The notes: generated by a model not told the origin, from the letters alone. A DNA stretch of 32,234 nucleotides from Anaerobium acetethylicum (GCF_900096945.1 NZ_FMKA01000038.1:1-32234); one strand, 5' to 3'; positions 22,425-31,800 are shown, counted from the stretch's first letter. Numbers and translations: made by a program.

Positions 22425-23144
22425 TTACAGAAACAGGCTGCAGACGATTACGACCAGAATTGAAGGCAGCATGTTGCCCACCTTGATCTTCTTATCGAAG
22501 GCCAGATTTACCCCTATTCCGAATATCAGGATAGAACCCACGAAGGAAAGATTCGAAATCATCTGCTCCGACATGAATGGCTCAATGAACCCGGCAAAAA
22601 GGGTGATGCCCCCCTGATAGAGTCCAAGCGGGATCGCTGAAAACAGGACTCCGATACCCAGGGTGGATGAAAAAATGATAACGATTACGAAGTCAAGAAT
22701 CGACTTCGTATAAAGCATGGCAGCATCTCCTGTCAGCCCATCCTGCAGGGATCCGACAACCGCCATTGCGCCGACGCAGGTTACAAGTGATGCAGTCACA
22801 AAGCCTTCCACAAAAGTCTCGCTCCCTTTTCCCGTCTTTATCCTGCTTTTCAGCCATAATCCGGCATTTTCCATCTTCTGTTCTATATTGATTGCTTCGC
22901 CTATCAGGGAACCGATTACCAGCGAGATGATCATGATCATCGTTCCGCCCACTTCAAGAGATGTCCCGTTTACTGCCAGCATTCCCTTCAATGCGCCCGA
23001 AGCGCCAATGAAAATCGTCGCCATTCCTAATGCCTGCATCAGCGTATCCTGAAAACGCTGTTTCAGCCCCCCATTAAATACCAGTCCTATGCAGCTTCCC
23101 AAGATCACTGCAAGGACGTTTACGATTGTTCCTGTTCCTGACAT
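22425..23144 (-). CDS. DUF554 family membrane protein (YqgA-like)
   Basis: The 239-aa product is an integral membrane protein with about six to seven hydrophobic segments and glycine-rich family blocks: GTIVNVLAVILGSCIGLVF at the start, GASGALKGML, GSLIGEAINIE, and GFVTASLVTCVGAMAVVGSLQDGL. This matches DUF554/YqgA, a possible small-molecule transporter of unknown substrate. The start at 23144 has GGAGG 11 bases upstream; TTG at 23162 would overlap that site. It follows the metallophosphoesterase gene after 82 bases and ends at a strong terminator, so the two may be cotranscribed. Confidence 0.87.
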   Translation of the reverse strand: MSGTGTIVNVLAVILGSCIGLVFNGGLKQRFQDTLMQALGMATIFIGASGALKGMLAVNGTSLEVGGTMIMIISLVIGSLIGEAINIEQKMENAGLWLKSRIKTGKGSETFVEGFVTASLVTCVGAMAVVGSLQDGLTGDAAMLYTKSILDFVIVIIFSSTLGIGVLFSAIPLGLYQGGITLFAGFIEPFMSEQMISNLSFVGSILIFGIGVNLAFDKKIKVGNMLPSILVVIVCSLFL

Positions 23145-23226
23145 TCTACTATTTTCCTCCAAACTATCTAGTCATTCGTTCCTTTTTCAGTTCGGCAACC
23201 TCAGGACACTTCAGCGGCCTCTGCTT

Positions 23227-24066
23227 CTATGGGGTCCTCAGTACCAGTGTAACGACCTCAGGCCTGTTGCAAATCCTGAGAGGCAGAATACTGTTGCCAA
23301 GCCCCCGGCTTACAAGCATGGTCGTTTCCCCCATCCGGTAGAATCCGGACGTGTACTTCGGAAAAAAGCCCTGCCCCGGGGCGACCAATCCCCCAATCAT
23401 TGGAAGGCGGATCTGGCCTCCGTGTGCATGCCCTGTAAACACAAGGTCTGTTCCCGATTCTGCGTATGTTTCCAGAAATTCAGGCTGATGGACCATCAGC
23501 ATATCAAAAATATCATCTTTCAAAACATCCGCCATGTCCTCGAGGACACCTTCGTAATGCATGCTGTATGCCAGCCCCGTCAGCCTTATTCTGTCACCGG
23601 ATCCATTTTTAATTTCTGCCGTTTCATTCTCCAGGATCACAACCCCGGCACTCTCCATCCCAGCCTTAAGGGCATCATATTCGCTGGCATCTATATCATT
23701 ATTTCCCGAAACAAAATAGACATCTGCAAGTTTGACTGCTCCCCAAATAAAATCCATAGCCTTCCCGATATCCGTATTCATGCTGTCTATGAGGTCTCCA
23801 GTGATTACGATCAGGTCCGGTTCCTGGGCGGCTATTTCTTTCAGAAGCCTCTTCTGGTTTTTCCCGAACGCCTTGTTATGAAGATCCGAAATATGCACAA
23901 TGCGGTATCCGTTGAAGGATTTTGGGATCTTTTTATTCCCGTAGGTATATGTTGTCACCGATATGTCGTTATTTCCCCATATCAGCCAGATAAAAACCAG
24001 AAGCAGTATCAGCCTTCTATTTCTTTTTTTCTTTTTCCGTACATCTATGCCTGATTTATTGTCCAT
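23227..24066 (-). CDS. Membrane-anchored metallophosphoesterase (YkuE/YaeI-like)
   Basis: The 279-aa product has a basic N-terminus (RKKKKRNRR), one membrane helix (LILLLVFIWLIW, about residues 19-31) and a calcineurin-like phosphoesterase domain. Motifs are HISDLHN (about 58-64), VITGDLID, SGNNDI, MVHQP and TGHAHGGQ. The usual third motif is GNH(D/E); here His is replaced by Asn, which is unusual since this His normally takes part in catalysis. YkuE-type enzymes hydrolyse lipid-linked phosphates or UDP-sugars at the membrane; the substrate is unknown here. GGGGG lies about eight bases before the ATG. Confidence 0.87.
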   Translation of the reverse strand: MDNKSGIDVRKKKKRNRRLILLLVFIWLIWGNNDISVTTYTYGNKKIPKSFNGYRIVHISDLHNKAFGKNQKRLLKEIAAQEPDLIVITGDLIDSMNTDIGKAMDFIWGAVKLADVYFVSGNNDIDASEYDALKAGMESAGVVILENETAEIKNGSGDRIRLTGLAYSMHYEGVLEDMADVLKDDIFDMLMVHQPEFLETYAESGTDLVFTGHAHGGQIRLPMIGGLVAPGQGFFPKYTSGFYRMGETTMLVSRGLGNSILPLRICNRPEVVTLVLRTP

Positions 24067-24173
24067 AACAATCGCCCCCTGCCAGTCTGGAGATTTTTGA
24101 CGAACTTTCTATGCGCTGAAAAGCTTTCAACTTATTCTAACACAATTCCAATAAAAATTGTCCAGAAAAACAT

Positions 24174-24207
24174 ATCGGGAAAACCCGAATACCTGGGTTT
24201 TCCCGAT
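24174..24207 (-). terminator. Terminator behind the GyrI-like gene
   Basis: ATCGGGAAAACCC (24174-24186) and GGGTTTTCCCGAT (24195-24207) form a perfect 13-bp stem with an 8-base loop; on the minus strand ATG and five T follow. Next to it GATTCCTGTC is repeated directly. Confidence 0.78.
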
Positions 24208-24232
24208 TCCTGTCGATTCCTGTCGTTTCATA

Positions 24233-24694
24233 TCATTTTATAGCCATGACTATTTTCGTCAGCCACTGGCTTTCCGGAAAATCCGGACTGTTGTAATAAT
24301 ATTCATAGGATGTTCCAACTGGCTCATACCCGTTGTCCTCAATCCATTTGACCATGTCGCAGTATACGGGTTCCATATCGCTGTATCTGCCCAGATACAT
24401 GCAGGTGACAACCCTTCCCTCCGGTATTGTGGAAGGCTTCATGTCATCCTTTCCAGGCAGGGGCTTCGAAACCGAAAATCCGATCTCGACGTCAAGATCT
24501 TGCATATCCATGTTGTGATACGCGATAAACGGCATGTCGGTGATGAGTTCGCCAAGCTCCTTCAGGTACTCTCCGAGCTTTCCATAGCTTTGTCCTATCA
24601 GCATCGGAATGTTCTGGATTGTTGTCCGTGTACGGATTGCAATGGTGGGCTGTTCAATCTGTTTCAGCAATTCGAAATTTGATATTCTCGGCAT
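24233..24694 (-). CDS. GyrI-like small-molecule-binding domain protein
   Basis: The 153-aa product corresponds to a single GyrI-like (AraC effector-binding, SOUL-related) domain, without any DNA-binding part. It begins with the typical FELLKQIEQPTIAIRTRTTIQ strand and has the DLDVEIGFSVSKPL block, EGRVVTCMYLGRYSDMEPVYCDMVKWIEDNGYEPVG and the final YYYNSPDFPESQWLTKIVMAI. Such stand-alone domains bind hydrophobic or cationic ligands, and some hydrolyse small toxic compounds; the ligand here is unknown. AAGGAGG lies seven bases before the ATG. It stands between helD and the metallophosphoesterase gene and has its own terminator. Confidence 0.87.
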   Translation of the reverse strand: MPRISNFELLKQIEQPTIAIRTRTTIQNIPMLIGQSYGKLGEYLKELGELITDMPFIAYHNMDMQDLDVEIGFSVSKPLPGKDDMKPSTIPEGRVVTCMYLGRYSDMEPVYCDMVKWIEDNGYEPVGTSYEYYYNSPDFPESQWLTKIVMAIK

Positions 24695-24864
24695 ACTTCT
24701 TCCTCCTTAACAATGGAATAGGCTTTATTGCCTATGTATAAAGAAAAAACTGGTAACCGGGCGGCTCCTGCTCGTCCGCTCTTATACTTATCCACATTGC
24801 ATTATGATTTCCCTGATTTATACTCATTATAGGCCACATCATTGTGATTGGTCATGGGAATCTT

Positions 24865-26919
24865 TCACAAAATCCATCTCGTTTTTTCACCGACATAAGT
24901 CAGATCCAGCTTGTGCATTGCCCTTGTGCAGGCCACATAAAGCATTTTCTGATCCATGACTGTATGATATTCGTGGTCAGATACATTCGGGATCAGCACC
25001 TGGTCGAATTCAAGCCCTTTTGACATATGCGCGCTGGTTATGATGATTCCGTCCGTAAATTCCGTACTGGTGAAGTCAAGAAGGGAAACCGAATCCTCCC
25101 CCTTCAGCTGTCCGTATAATTCTTCTGCCATTCTCTGGGTTCTGCAGATGATTCCCAGATTTTTGTAGCTGCCTGTCCTGAACCCGTCGATGATCTTTCT
25201 GATTCGTTCTGTCTGGATTTTCTCTGTTTCACATCCATACACCACCGGCAGTTCTCCATGACGTTCTACAGGCACGATGTCCGGATTGGTTGAGATTGCC
25301 TGTGCAAAATCCGAGATCTCTATGGTTGAGCGGTAGCTCTTGCAGAGTCTGATGCATTCGCTTTCCGGAAAAACGCTGCTGATCTTCTCAATGGACGATG
25401 CGCTGTAGGGGTTCACGGCCTGGTTGCTGTCTCCCAGAATCGTCATCTTGCAGCGGAAGAGTTTCCCGATCACAGCATACTGAACCGGCGTGTAATCCTG
25501 CATTTCGTCGACGAGCAGATGCCTTACATATCCGTAGTCCGCAATGGATTCGAATGCGATTTTCGTATATGCCATAGGGAATACGTCTGAATATTCAAGC
25601 ATCCGTTTGGGAAGAAGCCTGAACAGTTCCGGTCTGCCGATGAACGTATAAAAATTTTCATATACTTCCATTGTGCTCCTGAACTGGAACATCGCTTCTA
25701 TCTTCCTTTTCATTTCCGCCGCATACTCTGTCTTCCACTCCCTGTGCTTCTTTTCAAAGAAATCCTTCATCCGCCTTGCCATGTCTCTGGCCGTCTTGTC
25801 CATCTTCTTCTTCAGGGGCATTTCCGGAAGGCCTGCCATATATGCCGTTATTTTAGTTGCTGGAAGCACGACGCCGCCAAGCTTCACATCCTGAGCCTTG
25901 AAATAATCCCGCTCCAGATTGGAAAGATAGTCATCCAGCATGTCAAGGAAGCCCACCGTCGATTTGTATTCGATCCTCCCCCTTTCCTCCGGGTCATTTT
26001 CTTCCAGAAGGCTTGAAACCTGCTCTGCAAAACTCTGAAATTTCACTTTTTTCCCAAGGACATCAACGGCAATCTCTTCGAAACCTATTTCCTGGATATT
26101 ATCCTCTCCAAGTTCCGGAAGGACGTTGGAAATATAGTTTCCAAATACCTTGTTGGGTGAAAGCACCAGCATGTCGGAGGATGAAATGGTATTCTTGTAA
26201 CGGTAAAGCATGAAAGCAATCCTGTGCAGGGCTATGGATGTCTTTCCTGATCCAGCGGCCCCCTGTATAATCAGGACACCGGCGTTTTCATTACGGATCA
26301 CCTCATTCTGCTCCTTCTGAATGGTCGCAACTATGTTTTTCATCTTCTCGTCCGACGTGCTGCTGAGCTCCTTCTGGAGCACCTCATCATCGATGCTTAT
26401 GTTGCTCTCGATCATATACTGCATTTCCCCGCTGGAAATCTTGTACTGCCTTTTCAGCTCCAGATGGCCTTCGTTGACACCGTCCGGGGTATTGAAAGAG
26501 GCCGGACCTATCTCACAGTCATAGAATACGCTGGAGATGGGTGCACGCCAGTCTGATATAAGGCTTTTTTTGGTCTCTTCGTCCCTAAATCCTTTGATTC
26601 CTATATATACTGGGAGCCTGCCCGAATCATCTTTATAGTCGATTCTGGCAAAATACGGAGAATTACGGAGCTTCTCAAGATCCCGTTTGATATCTGCAGT
26701 ATTCTCGCTGCTGCTGATTACCGAATGGATCTGTTCGCGGTTGGCGGCTTTTTCAGCCCCGTCCATATCCGCTATGTTCTCCCAGAACTCTTTTTTCATT
26801 TCAGCGATATCCTGGGAACTGCCATTCAGGCTGCTGCTGATCTTTACATATTTATCCTCGATCAGCTCATTTATAGAAGAAAGATACGCTTTCTCTTCTC
26901 TCTCTGTTGAATTAAACAA
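24865..26919 (-). CDS. helD: HelD-type RNA polymerase recycling ATPase (UvrD-like)
   Basis: The 684-aa product is a superfamily 1 ATPase of the HelD group, which releases stalled RNA polymerase from nucleic acid. It starts with a long coiled-coil region (about residues 1-90) that in HelD enters the secondary channel, then the DWRAPISS block (123-130), a Q-motif region (QKEQNEVIR), Walker A GAAGSGKTS (220-228), Walker B LVDEMQDYTPVQ, and C-terminal motifs GDSNQAVNPYS, YRSTIEISDFA, SAHMSKGLEFD and YVACTRAMHKL. The start is TTG at 26919, seven bases behind GAGGGG. It is single, between the GyrI-like gene and a large gap; in other species HelD may contribute to rifampicin tolerance. Confidence 0.9.
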   Translation of the reverse strand: MFNSTEREEKAYLSSINELIEDKYVKISSSLNGSSQDIAEMKKEFWENIADMDGAEKAANREQIHSVISSSENTADIKRDLEKLRNSPYFARIDYKDDSGRLPVYIGIKGFRDEETKKSLISDWRAPISSVFYDCEIGPASFNTPDGVNEGHLELKRQYKISSGEMQYMIESNISIDDEVLQKELSSTSDEKMKNIVATIQKEQNEVIRNENAGVLIIQGAAGSGKTSIALHRIAFMLYRYKNTISSSDMLVLSPNKVFGNYISNVLPELGEDNIQEIGFEEIAVDVLGKKVKFQSFAEQVSSLLEENDPEERGRIEYKSTVGFLDMLDDYLSNLERDYFKAQDVKLGGVVLPATKITAYMAGLPEMPLKKKMDKTARDMARRMKDFFEKKHREWKTEYAAEMKRKIEAMFQFRSTMEVYENFYTFIGRPELFRLLPKRMLEYSDVFPMAYTKIAFESIADYGYVRHLLVDEMQDYTPVQYAVIGKLFRCKMTILGDSNQAVNPYSASSIEKISSVFPESECIRLCKSYRSTIEISDFAQAISTNPDIVPVERHGELPVVYGCETEKIQTERIRKIIDGFRTGSYKNLGIICRTQRMAEELYGQLKGEDSVSLLDFTSTEFTDGIIITSAHMSKGLEFDQVLIPNVSDHEYHTVMDQKMLYVACTRAMHKLDLTYVGEKTRWIL

Positions 26920-27336
26920 AATGATACCCCTCTGTTTTCACTTGATTAGTGCGTATATCCACAGCGGTCGCGTAATTTAAGCGGGATATCCACAATTTGT
27001 ATGTCAGTTTGCCCACAACCAGGCATTTCACCTGGCAAAAAACCGGACATGGGATAAGATTATATCATCCTGTGCCATATCCGGTCAATCACCTAAATCT
27101 GGTTTCTATTGAAAACCGCTACTGCCCCGATGGCTCCTTGGTCTTGTTTCTTCTTTTGGAGGTTCATTTATCCACCTTTTGCCTTAACCTGAAATATAAA
27201 GCAAAATAATAAAATAAACTGGGCATGCCTTTCATTCGGTGCTATTATATAAATTGGGCTTTTGCCGCGCAGACTTTTCATGCACAGGCATATCGCTCCT
27301 ATATTATATGATTTTATTTATGGAAGGATGAAAACA
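26920..27336. other. 417-bp divergent gap between helD and the AEC transporter
   Basis: No gene is visible. The helD side has two direct copies of ATATCCACA (26955-26963 and 26986-26994). Two hairpins follow: CCAGG/CCTGG (27019-27023, 27031-27035, then an A-run) and CCGGACATGG/CCATATCCGG (27043-27052, 27075-27084, one mismatch). The rest is AT-rich and likely holds the promoters of both genes, but I could not fix a convincing -35/-10 pair. Confidence 0.5.
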
Positions 27337-28245
27337 ATGCAGCAATTGATAGATCTTCAGCTGACAATGCTTGTGCTGATGCTTGCCGGAGTCGTTTTGA
27401 AAAAATTAAATATTATGGGGGAAACGGGACAAGCGAATCTTACCAGTCTGGTGATCTGCCTGGTTCTCCCCGCAAATATCGTCAAATCCTTCATGATGGA
27501 ATTCAACCGGGCGATTCTTGTAAGCTTTGCCATGGTTCTGATCATTTCCATTGCGGTGCAGGTACTTTGTGCCATTCTCGGGCGCGTTCTCTACAACAGA
27601 TTCAGCCCGGAACTGAAGAAATGCCTCCGTTACGGAACCATCTGCTCCAACGCAGGTTTTCTCGGCAATCCCATAGCGGAAGGCGTTTTCGGAAGTATCG
27701 GCCTTTCCTATGCCTCCATTTTTCTCATTCCACAGAGAATCGTCATGTGGTCGGCAGGGGTTTCCCTGTTTACGGAATCGCCGGACAAAAAGTCGCTTGT
27801 GAAAAAAGTGGCGACCCATCCCTGTATCGTTGCCTGCTACATAGGGCTGTTCCTGATGATTACGCAGCTGCAGCTGCCAGGATTCCTGATGTCTTCCATC
27901 ACCAGCCTCAGCAATTGCTGCACTGCCTTGTCTATGATGGTCATCGGCATGATTCTGGCTGATGTAAAACCGCAAGAGATGCTCGATGGAAAAGTCCTTT
28001 ATTTTACCATGTTCCGTCTGGTCCTTATCCCTCTTATGATATATATCCCGTTTCAGTTCACTAACATCGAACCTCTTGCAATCAATGTCTCCGTTCTTCT
28101 GACAGCAATGCCTGCCGGAGCAACGACCAGTATTCTGGCTGCGAAATATAACGGTGATGCGATATTTGCAACAAAAATGGTGGTCTTTTCAACTCTTGCA
28201 TCCCTGGTTTCCACTCCAGTCTGGAGCTTCCTGCTTGCGGGGTAG
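27337..28245 (+). CDS. AEC family transporter (auxin efflux carrier type)
   Basis: The 302-aa product is a polytopic membrane protein of the AEC family (bile/arsenite/riboflavin transporter superfamily), with about ten hydrophobic segments in two halves. The family block NAGFLGNPIAEGVFG lies in the first half near residue 105, and the second half has MMVIGMILADV and the AGATTSILAAKY motif near the end. Relatives export or import organic anions such as malate; the substrate is unknown. The start at 27337 has GGAAGG nine bases upstream; the next ATG nine bases earlier is too close, and the frame's first ATG has no site. It stands alone on the plus strand, convergent with amrS. Confidence 0.85.
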   Translation: MQQLIDLQLTMLVLMLAGVVLKKLNIMGETGQANLTSLVICLVLPANIVKSFMMEFNRAILVSFAMVLIISIAVQVLCAILGRVLYNRFSPELKKCLRYGTICSNAGFLGNPIAEGVFGSIGLSYASIFLIPQRIVMWSAGVSLFTESPDKKSLVKKVATHPCIVACYIGLFLMITQLQLPGFLMSSITSLSNCCTALSMMVIGMILADVKPQEMLDGKVLYFTMFRLVLIPLMIYIPFQFTNIEPLAINVSVLLTAMPAGATTSILAAKYNGDAIFATKMVVFSTLASLVSTPVWSFLLAG

Positions 28246-28286
28246 CAGAACATCTGATCTTTCTGTATTGATGTTTCTGCCTCCCC
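28239..28286 (+). terminator. Terminator hairpin in the AEC/amrS convergent gap
   Basis: A 16-base arm (28239-28254) pairs with 28270-28286 with one bulge (GGGG/CCCC and GCAGA/TCTGC cores), followed by ATTTTAG on the plus strand. The left arm includes the AEC stop codon. It may serve both convergent genes. Confidence 0.55.
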
Positions 28287-28318
28287 ATTTTAGAGGGCTC
28301 CAAAGCCTCACTTTATAT

Positions 28319-29194
28319 CTACCATACATTTCCGATATGTATATATTTCAACCCCGCTTCCTTCCCTATCTTCTCTGCCATCTTAAGAGTCTCAAGGGGC
28401 GTGATCGGCACATCCATCATCTTCCAGTTTGGGAAGAACCGGCTTATATGCCATGGAACATCGGTGCCTACCTCATCTGCAACGAATTTCGCTATTTCTT
28501 CCAGCTGCTCGCGCTTATCGTTCACGCCCGGCACGATCAGGGTCGTAATTTCCTGGTGAATGCCTGCCTTCTGGAGGTATATCAGGTTTTCCATAATATG
28601 TATAGCCTTTCCGCCGCAGTACTTTTCATATACGCCGTCGTCGGGGCCCTTGTAATCTACATTTGCAGCATCAAGGTAGGGGATTATCAGGTCAAGCGTC
28701 TCCTTTGACATATAGCCGTTGGTTACCCAGACATTCTTAAGCCCCTTCTCATGGGCAAGCTTCATGGTGTCCAGAGCATATTCAAGAAAAATGGTCGGTT
28801 CCGAATAGGTGTATGCAATCGACGGGCATCCAAGTTCAATCGCCCGGGCAACATGCTCCTCCGGCGTGACATAAGTACCTTCGATTGGCCTGGCCGGCTT
28901 CGATGCCTGGGATATCTCCCAGTTCTGGCACCATGAGCATCTGAAATTACAGCCCACTGTGGCAAATGAATAAATCATTGTCCCTGGCAGGAAATGATAA
29001 AGAGGCTTCTTCTCAATGGGGTCGTTTGCTGCCGAAATGGTCATTCCGTAGTTCAGGGCATACAGCACTCCCTTGCGGTTTTCGCGCACGCCGCAGATTC
29101 CCCTCTTTCCTTCTCCGATGACACAGCGGTGGTTGCAGACGGCACATTTCACTTTACCGTTTTCCAGCTTCTCATACAGGATTGCTTCCTTCAT
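28319..29194 (-). CDS. amrS: AmmeMemoRadiSam system radical SAM enzyme
   Basis: The 291-aa product is a radical SAM enzyme of the AmrS group (formerly annotated as pyruvate-formate-lyase activating). The 4Fe-4S site is CNFRCSWC (C82, C86, C89), with an extra N-terminal Cys set (C17, C20, C24, C34) typical of the group. Other blocks are [19 protein letters not shown] and the late [15 protein letters not shown]. In many genomes it is found with AMMECR1 and MEMO proteins; neither is seen here. The ATG follows GAGGAGG and overlaps the end of metK by 23 bases in another frame, so it is made together with the enzyme that supplies its cofactor. The reaction of the family is not established. Confidence 0.9.
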   Translation of the reverse strand: MKEAILYEKLENGKVKCAVCNHRCVIGEGKRGICGVRENRKGVLYALNYGMTISAANDPIEKKPLYHFLPGTMIYSFATVGCNFRCSWCQNWEISQASKPARPIEGTYVTPEEHVARAIELGCPSIAYTYSEPTIFLEYALDTMKLAHEKGLKNVWVTNGYMSKETLDLIIPYLDAANVDYKGPDDGVYEKYCGGKAIHIMENLIYLQKAGIHQEITTLIVPGVNDKREQLEEIAKFVADEVGTDVPWHISRFFPNWKMMDVPITPLETLKMAEKIGKEAGLKYIHIGNVW

Positions 29195-30389
29195 TTTCTT
29201 TCCTCCTCTGCTCTAATTCCCGGCGCAGGACTTCTGCCTTGTCAGTCCTTTCCCATGGCAGATCCAGGTCCGGCCTTCCAAAATGGCCATAACATGCTAC
29301 CTGAAGATAAATCGGCTTCCTGAGGCTGAACTTCCTGATAATAGCCGCCGGCCTCAGATCGAAATTCTCCCTGATCATTTCCTCAATTCTGCTTTCCTCT
29401 ATTTTCCCGGTTCCGAAGGTGTCCACCATGATTGACAGGGGATGCGCAACTCCAATGGCATATGACAGCTGCACCTCGCATTTATCTGCCAGACCTGCCG
29501 CCACTATGTTTTTTGCTACATGCCTGGCCGCATAGGTTGCGGATCTGTCGACCTTTGTCGGATCCTTGCCCGAAAAAGAGCCTCCCCCATGCCTGCTGTA
29601 GCCGCCGTATGTATCCACGATGATTTTTTTCCCCGTCCATCCCGTGTCGCCGGCCGGACCTCCGATCACGAATCTTCCTGTTGCATTCACATAATATTTC
29701 GTGTTCTCATCCAGAAGCGCTTCCGGAATAACCGCCCTGACTACCTTCTCCATGATATCGCGCTTAAGCTGTTCATAAGCCACCGTTTCATCATGCTGGC
29801 ATGCCATGACCACCGCCTCGATCCTCCTGACCTCATTTCCAAGATACTCCACAGTCACCTGGGTTTTTCCGTCAGGTCTCAGATACGTGATTGCTCCTGA
29901 TTTTCGCACTTCTGCCAGCTTCCTTGCCAGTTTGTGTGCCAGGGATATTGGCATCGGCATCAGTTCCGGCGTCTCATTGCAGGCAAATCCGAACATCAGG
30001 CCCTGGTCGCCGGCCCCCAGCATATCCATCTCATCTCCCGACCCCCGCTTATACTCCTGGGAGGCACTCACACCTGCCGCAATATCCGGAGACTGCCTGT
30101 CAACCGCCGTAAGGACAGCGCAGGACCCTCCGTCCATTCCGAAATCAGAGTCCGTATAGCCGATATCCTGAATGATACGCCTCGCAGTTTCGGCAAGGTC
30201 CACCGTGCAGGACGTGGTGATCTGCCCGGTAATCAGGATCAGTCCGGTGCTTGCTGAAACATCGCAGGCAACACGGCTCATCGGATCCTTTTCAAGGAGC
30301 GCATCCAGGATTCCGTCGGCCACCTGGTCGCACAGTTTATCGGGATGCCCTTCCGTTACTGATTCGGAAGTGAAGAACCATTTTTTCAT
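29172..30389 (-). CDS. metK: S-adenosylmethionine synthase
   Basis: The 405-aa enzyme makes SAM from methionine and ATP. Blocks: [16 protein letters not shown] at the start, [16 protein letters not shown], the P-loop-like [16 protein letters not shown], and the C-terminal [14 protein letters not shown]. Key catalytic residues appear intact. The block normally reading GGP-x-GD-x-GLTGRK is [13 protein letters not shown] here, a mild divergence that suggests a less common MetK branch or a second copy. The start at 30389 has GGAGG eight bases upstream; the frame extends 11 codons more without a site. It follows the Ldh-family gene by 61 bases and overlaps amrS, which indicates one operon. No SAM riboswitch is seen upstream. 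Confidence 0.95.
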   Translation of the reverse strand: MKKWFFTSESVTEGHPDKLCDQVADGILDALLEKDPMSRVACDVSASTGLILITGQITTSCTVDLAETARRIIQDIGYTDSDFGMDGGSCAVLTAVDRQSPDIAAGVSASQEYKRGSGDEMDMLGAGDQGLMFGFACNETPELMPMPISLAHKLARKLAEVRKSGAITYLRPDGKTQVTVEYLGNEVRRIEAVVMACQHDETVAYEQLKRDIMEKVVRAVIPEALLDENTKYYVNATGRFVIGGPAGDTGWTGKKIIVDTYGGYSRHGGGSFSGKDPTKVDRSATYAARHVAKNIVAAGLADKCEVQLSYAIGVAHPLSIMVDTFGTGKIEESRIEEMIRENFDLRPAAIIRKFSLRKPIYLQVACYGHFGRPDLDLPWERTDKAEVLRRELEQRRKENEGSNPV

Positions 30390-30450
30390 AGCCTTGTCCT
30401 CCTCTGTTTCAGATATCGCCATAGAATACTCTGCTGCTATTCAGCCAAAC

Positions 30451-31563
30451 CTATTCAAAAGGGAAATGATACTGTATAAGCCCCAGTTCATCCCTCAGTT
30501 TTACCATTTCCTTCTGGACTGCCGCATTAACCGGCACTCCGCTGTCCTTTCGCTGCATCCATACATCATATTCCTTTTCTCCTGCCGTATAGATACGGTC
30601 ATGTCCCGGCGCTTTTTCCGAAGCCCGCAGCTCTCTGAGGATGTCGCCGCAGGTCTTCCTGAATTCCTCAAGCCCCATAAATGCTTCCGCATCGATGGCC
30701 ATAAAGAAATGGCCCAGATTAATCGGCTCTTTTTCTCCGTTTTTTCCGATGCCCGTCAGAGCCTTCAGGAACTTGCCCTGCTGCAGGGCTGCAGAAAGGA
30801 TCTCAACCACTGTTGCATAGCCATATCCTTTGTAGCCGGCCAGTTCCTCCCCCACACCGCCAAGGGGTGAAAGCGCCGCATGTCCGCTGGTCAGATCAGC
30901 CAGAATCTGGTCCGAGTCCGTCATAGTCTTTCCATCCCGCCCGATTACCATTCCTGCAGGCGTCGGTTTCCCAATACGCGAATAATACTCGATCCGCCCG
31001 CGCTGCGTGATCGAGGTCGCGCAGTCAAGAACAAATGGGAACTCCTCATCAGTAGGCATGCCGAAGGTAAGCGGATTCGTGCCGAGCATATTCTCGACGC
31101 CAAAGGTCGGTGCAATGGAAGGCCGTGCATTTGTTCCTGTAATACCTATGCATCCTGCCTTTGTAGCCATAGTGGCATAATAGCCTGCGATTCCGTAATG
31201 GGTGGAGTTGCGCACGGCAACCATGCCCATTCCGTATTTTTTCGCCTTTTCAATAGCCATGGTCATGGACTTGAAGCCAATTACCTGTCCCATGCCGTTA
31301 TGTCCGTCAACAACAGCCGTTGTCGGCGTTTCCTTCACTATTTCAAATTCCGTAACAGGATTCTGGATGCCGGCCCTGATGCGATCCAGATAAATGGGTT
31401 TCAGCCGGTTCACGCCATGGGATTCGATTCCCCGCTTGTCCGACTCCGTCAGCACATCGGCACAGATTTTCGCATCCTCCTCTGGGACTCCATATGCTTT
31501 AAATACATCCGTCACAAAATTTGTAATCGTTTCCCAGTCAACAATGTTTGATTTGTTCTCCAT
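30451..31563 (-). CDS. Ldh family (malate/L-lactate-type) NAD(P)-dependent oxidoreductase
   Basis: The 370-aa product belongs to the type-2 malate/L-lactate dehydrogenase family (YlbC/AllD/ComC group), which reduces 2-keto acids or oxidises 2-hydroxy acids with NAD(P). Typical blocks are LTESDKRGIESHGVNRL (about 39-55), VDGHNGMGQVIG, the catalytic region RNSTHYGIAGYYA, GTNARPSIAPTFGVENMLGTNPL and LGGVGEELAGYKGYG. It lacks the classical Rossmann GxGxxG, as expected for the family. The start at 31563 has GGGGAGG six bases upstream. The substrate (malate, lactate, ureidoglycolate, sulfolactate) cannot be told. It is first in the group with metK and amrS. Confidence 0.88.
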   Translation of the reverse strand: MENKSNIVDWETITNFVTDVFKAYGVPEEDAKICADVLTESDKRGIESHGVNRLKPIYLDRIRAGIQNPVTEFEIVKETPTTAVVDGHNGMGQVIGFKSMTMAIEKAKKYGMGMVAVRNSTHYGIAGYYATMATKAGCIGITGTNARPSIAPTFGVENMLGTNPLTFGMPTDEEFPFVLDCATSITQRGRIEYYSRIGKPTPAGMVIGRDGKTMTDSDQILADLTSGHAALSPLGGVGEELAGYKGYGYATVVEILSAALQQGKFLKALTGIGKNGEKEPINLGHFFMAIDAEAFMGLEEFRKTCGDILRELRASEKAPGHDRIYTAGEKEYDVWMQRKDSGVPVNAAVQKEMVKLRDELGLIQYHFPFE

Positions 31564-31690
31564 ACGATTCCTCCCCATTCCATGTCTGGCGGCTGTTTAT
31601 TCCTGTACCCAGGGGTTTTGGACAGCTGCCAGTTGTTCGAATTAACAGGTTTCCGTTCAATGCAGGCAAAATCTTCTATCTATTATCCCT

Positions 31691-31719
31691 ATTATATTCC
31701 CAAAAAACACAATAGTAAA
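31691..31719 (-). promoter_or_regulatory. Likely promoter of the ldh-metK-amrS group
   Basis: Minus strand -35 TTTACT (31714-31719), 17-bp spacer, -10 TATAAT (31691-31696). The leader to the ATG at 31563 would be about 120 bases and shows no riboswitch I recognise. Confidence 0.55.
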
Positions 31720-31746
31720 CAAATTATAGATCGGGGGCTTTTATTG

Positions 31747-31799
31747 ATTTATCCTAACCGCATCTTAACCATTTCGGTTTGGGTGTGGTTAGGATAAAT
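31747..31799 (-). repeat. 13-bp inverted repeat behind the ATP-binding protein remnant
   Basis: ATTTATCCTAACC (31747-31759) and GGTTAGGATAAAT (31787-31799) are perfect complements around 27 bases. It starts right behind the stop codon of the remnant gene. A related pair ATCCTAACC/GGTTAGGAT with a similar inner segment lies inside the remnant at 31976-32009. Confidence 0.65.
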
Positions 31800-31800
31800 T

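Noticed and set aside
24788-24796. Perfect DnaA box TTATCCACA
   Set aside because: A single isolated copy in a short gap, no cluster, no AT-rich unwinding region and no dnaA/dnaN nearby; chance is the better explanation.
30390-30450. SAM riboswitch before metK
   Set aside because: The gap to the upstream gene is only 61 bases and shows no SAM-I or SAM-II-like conserved core.
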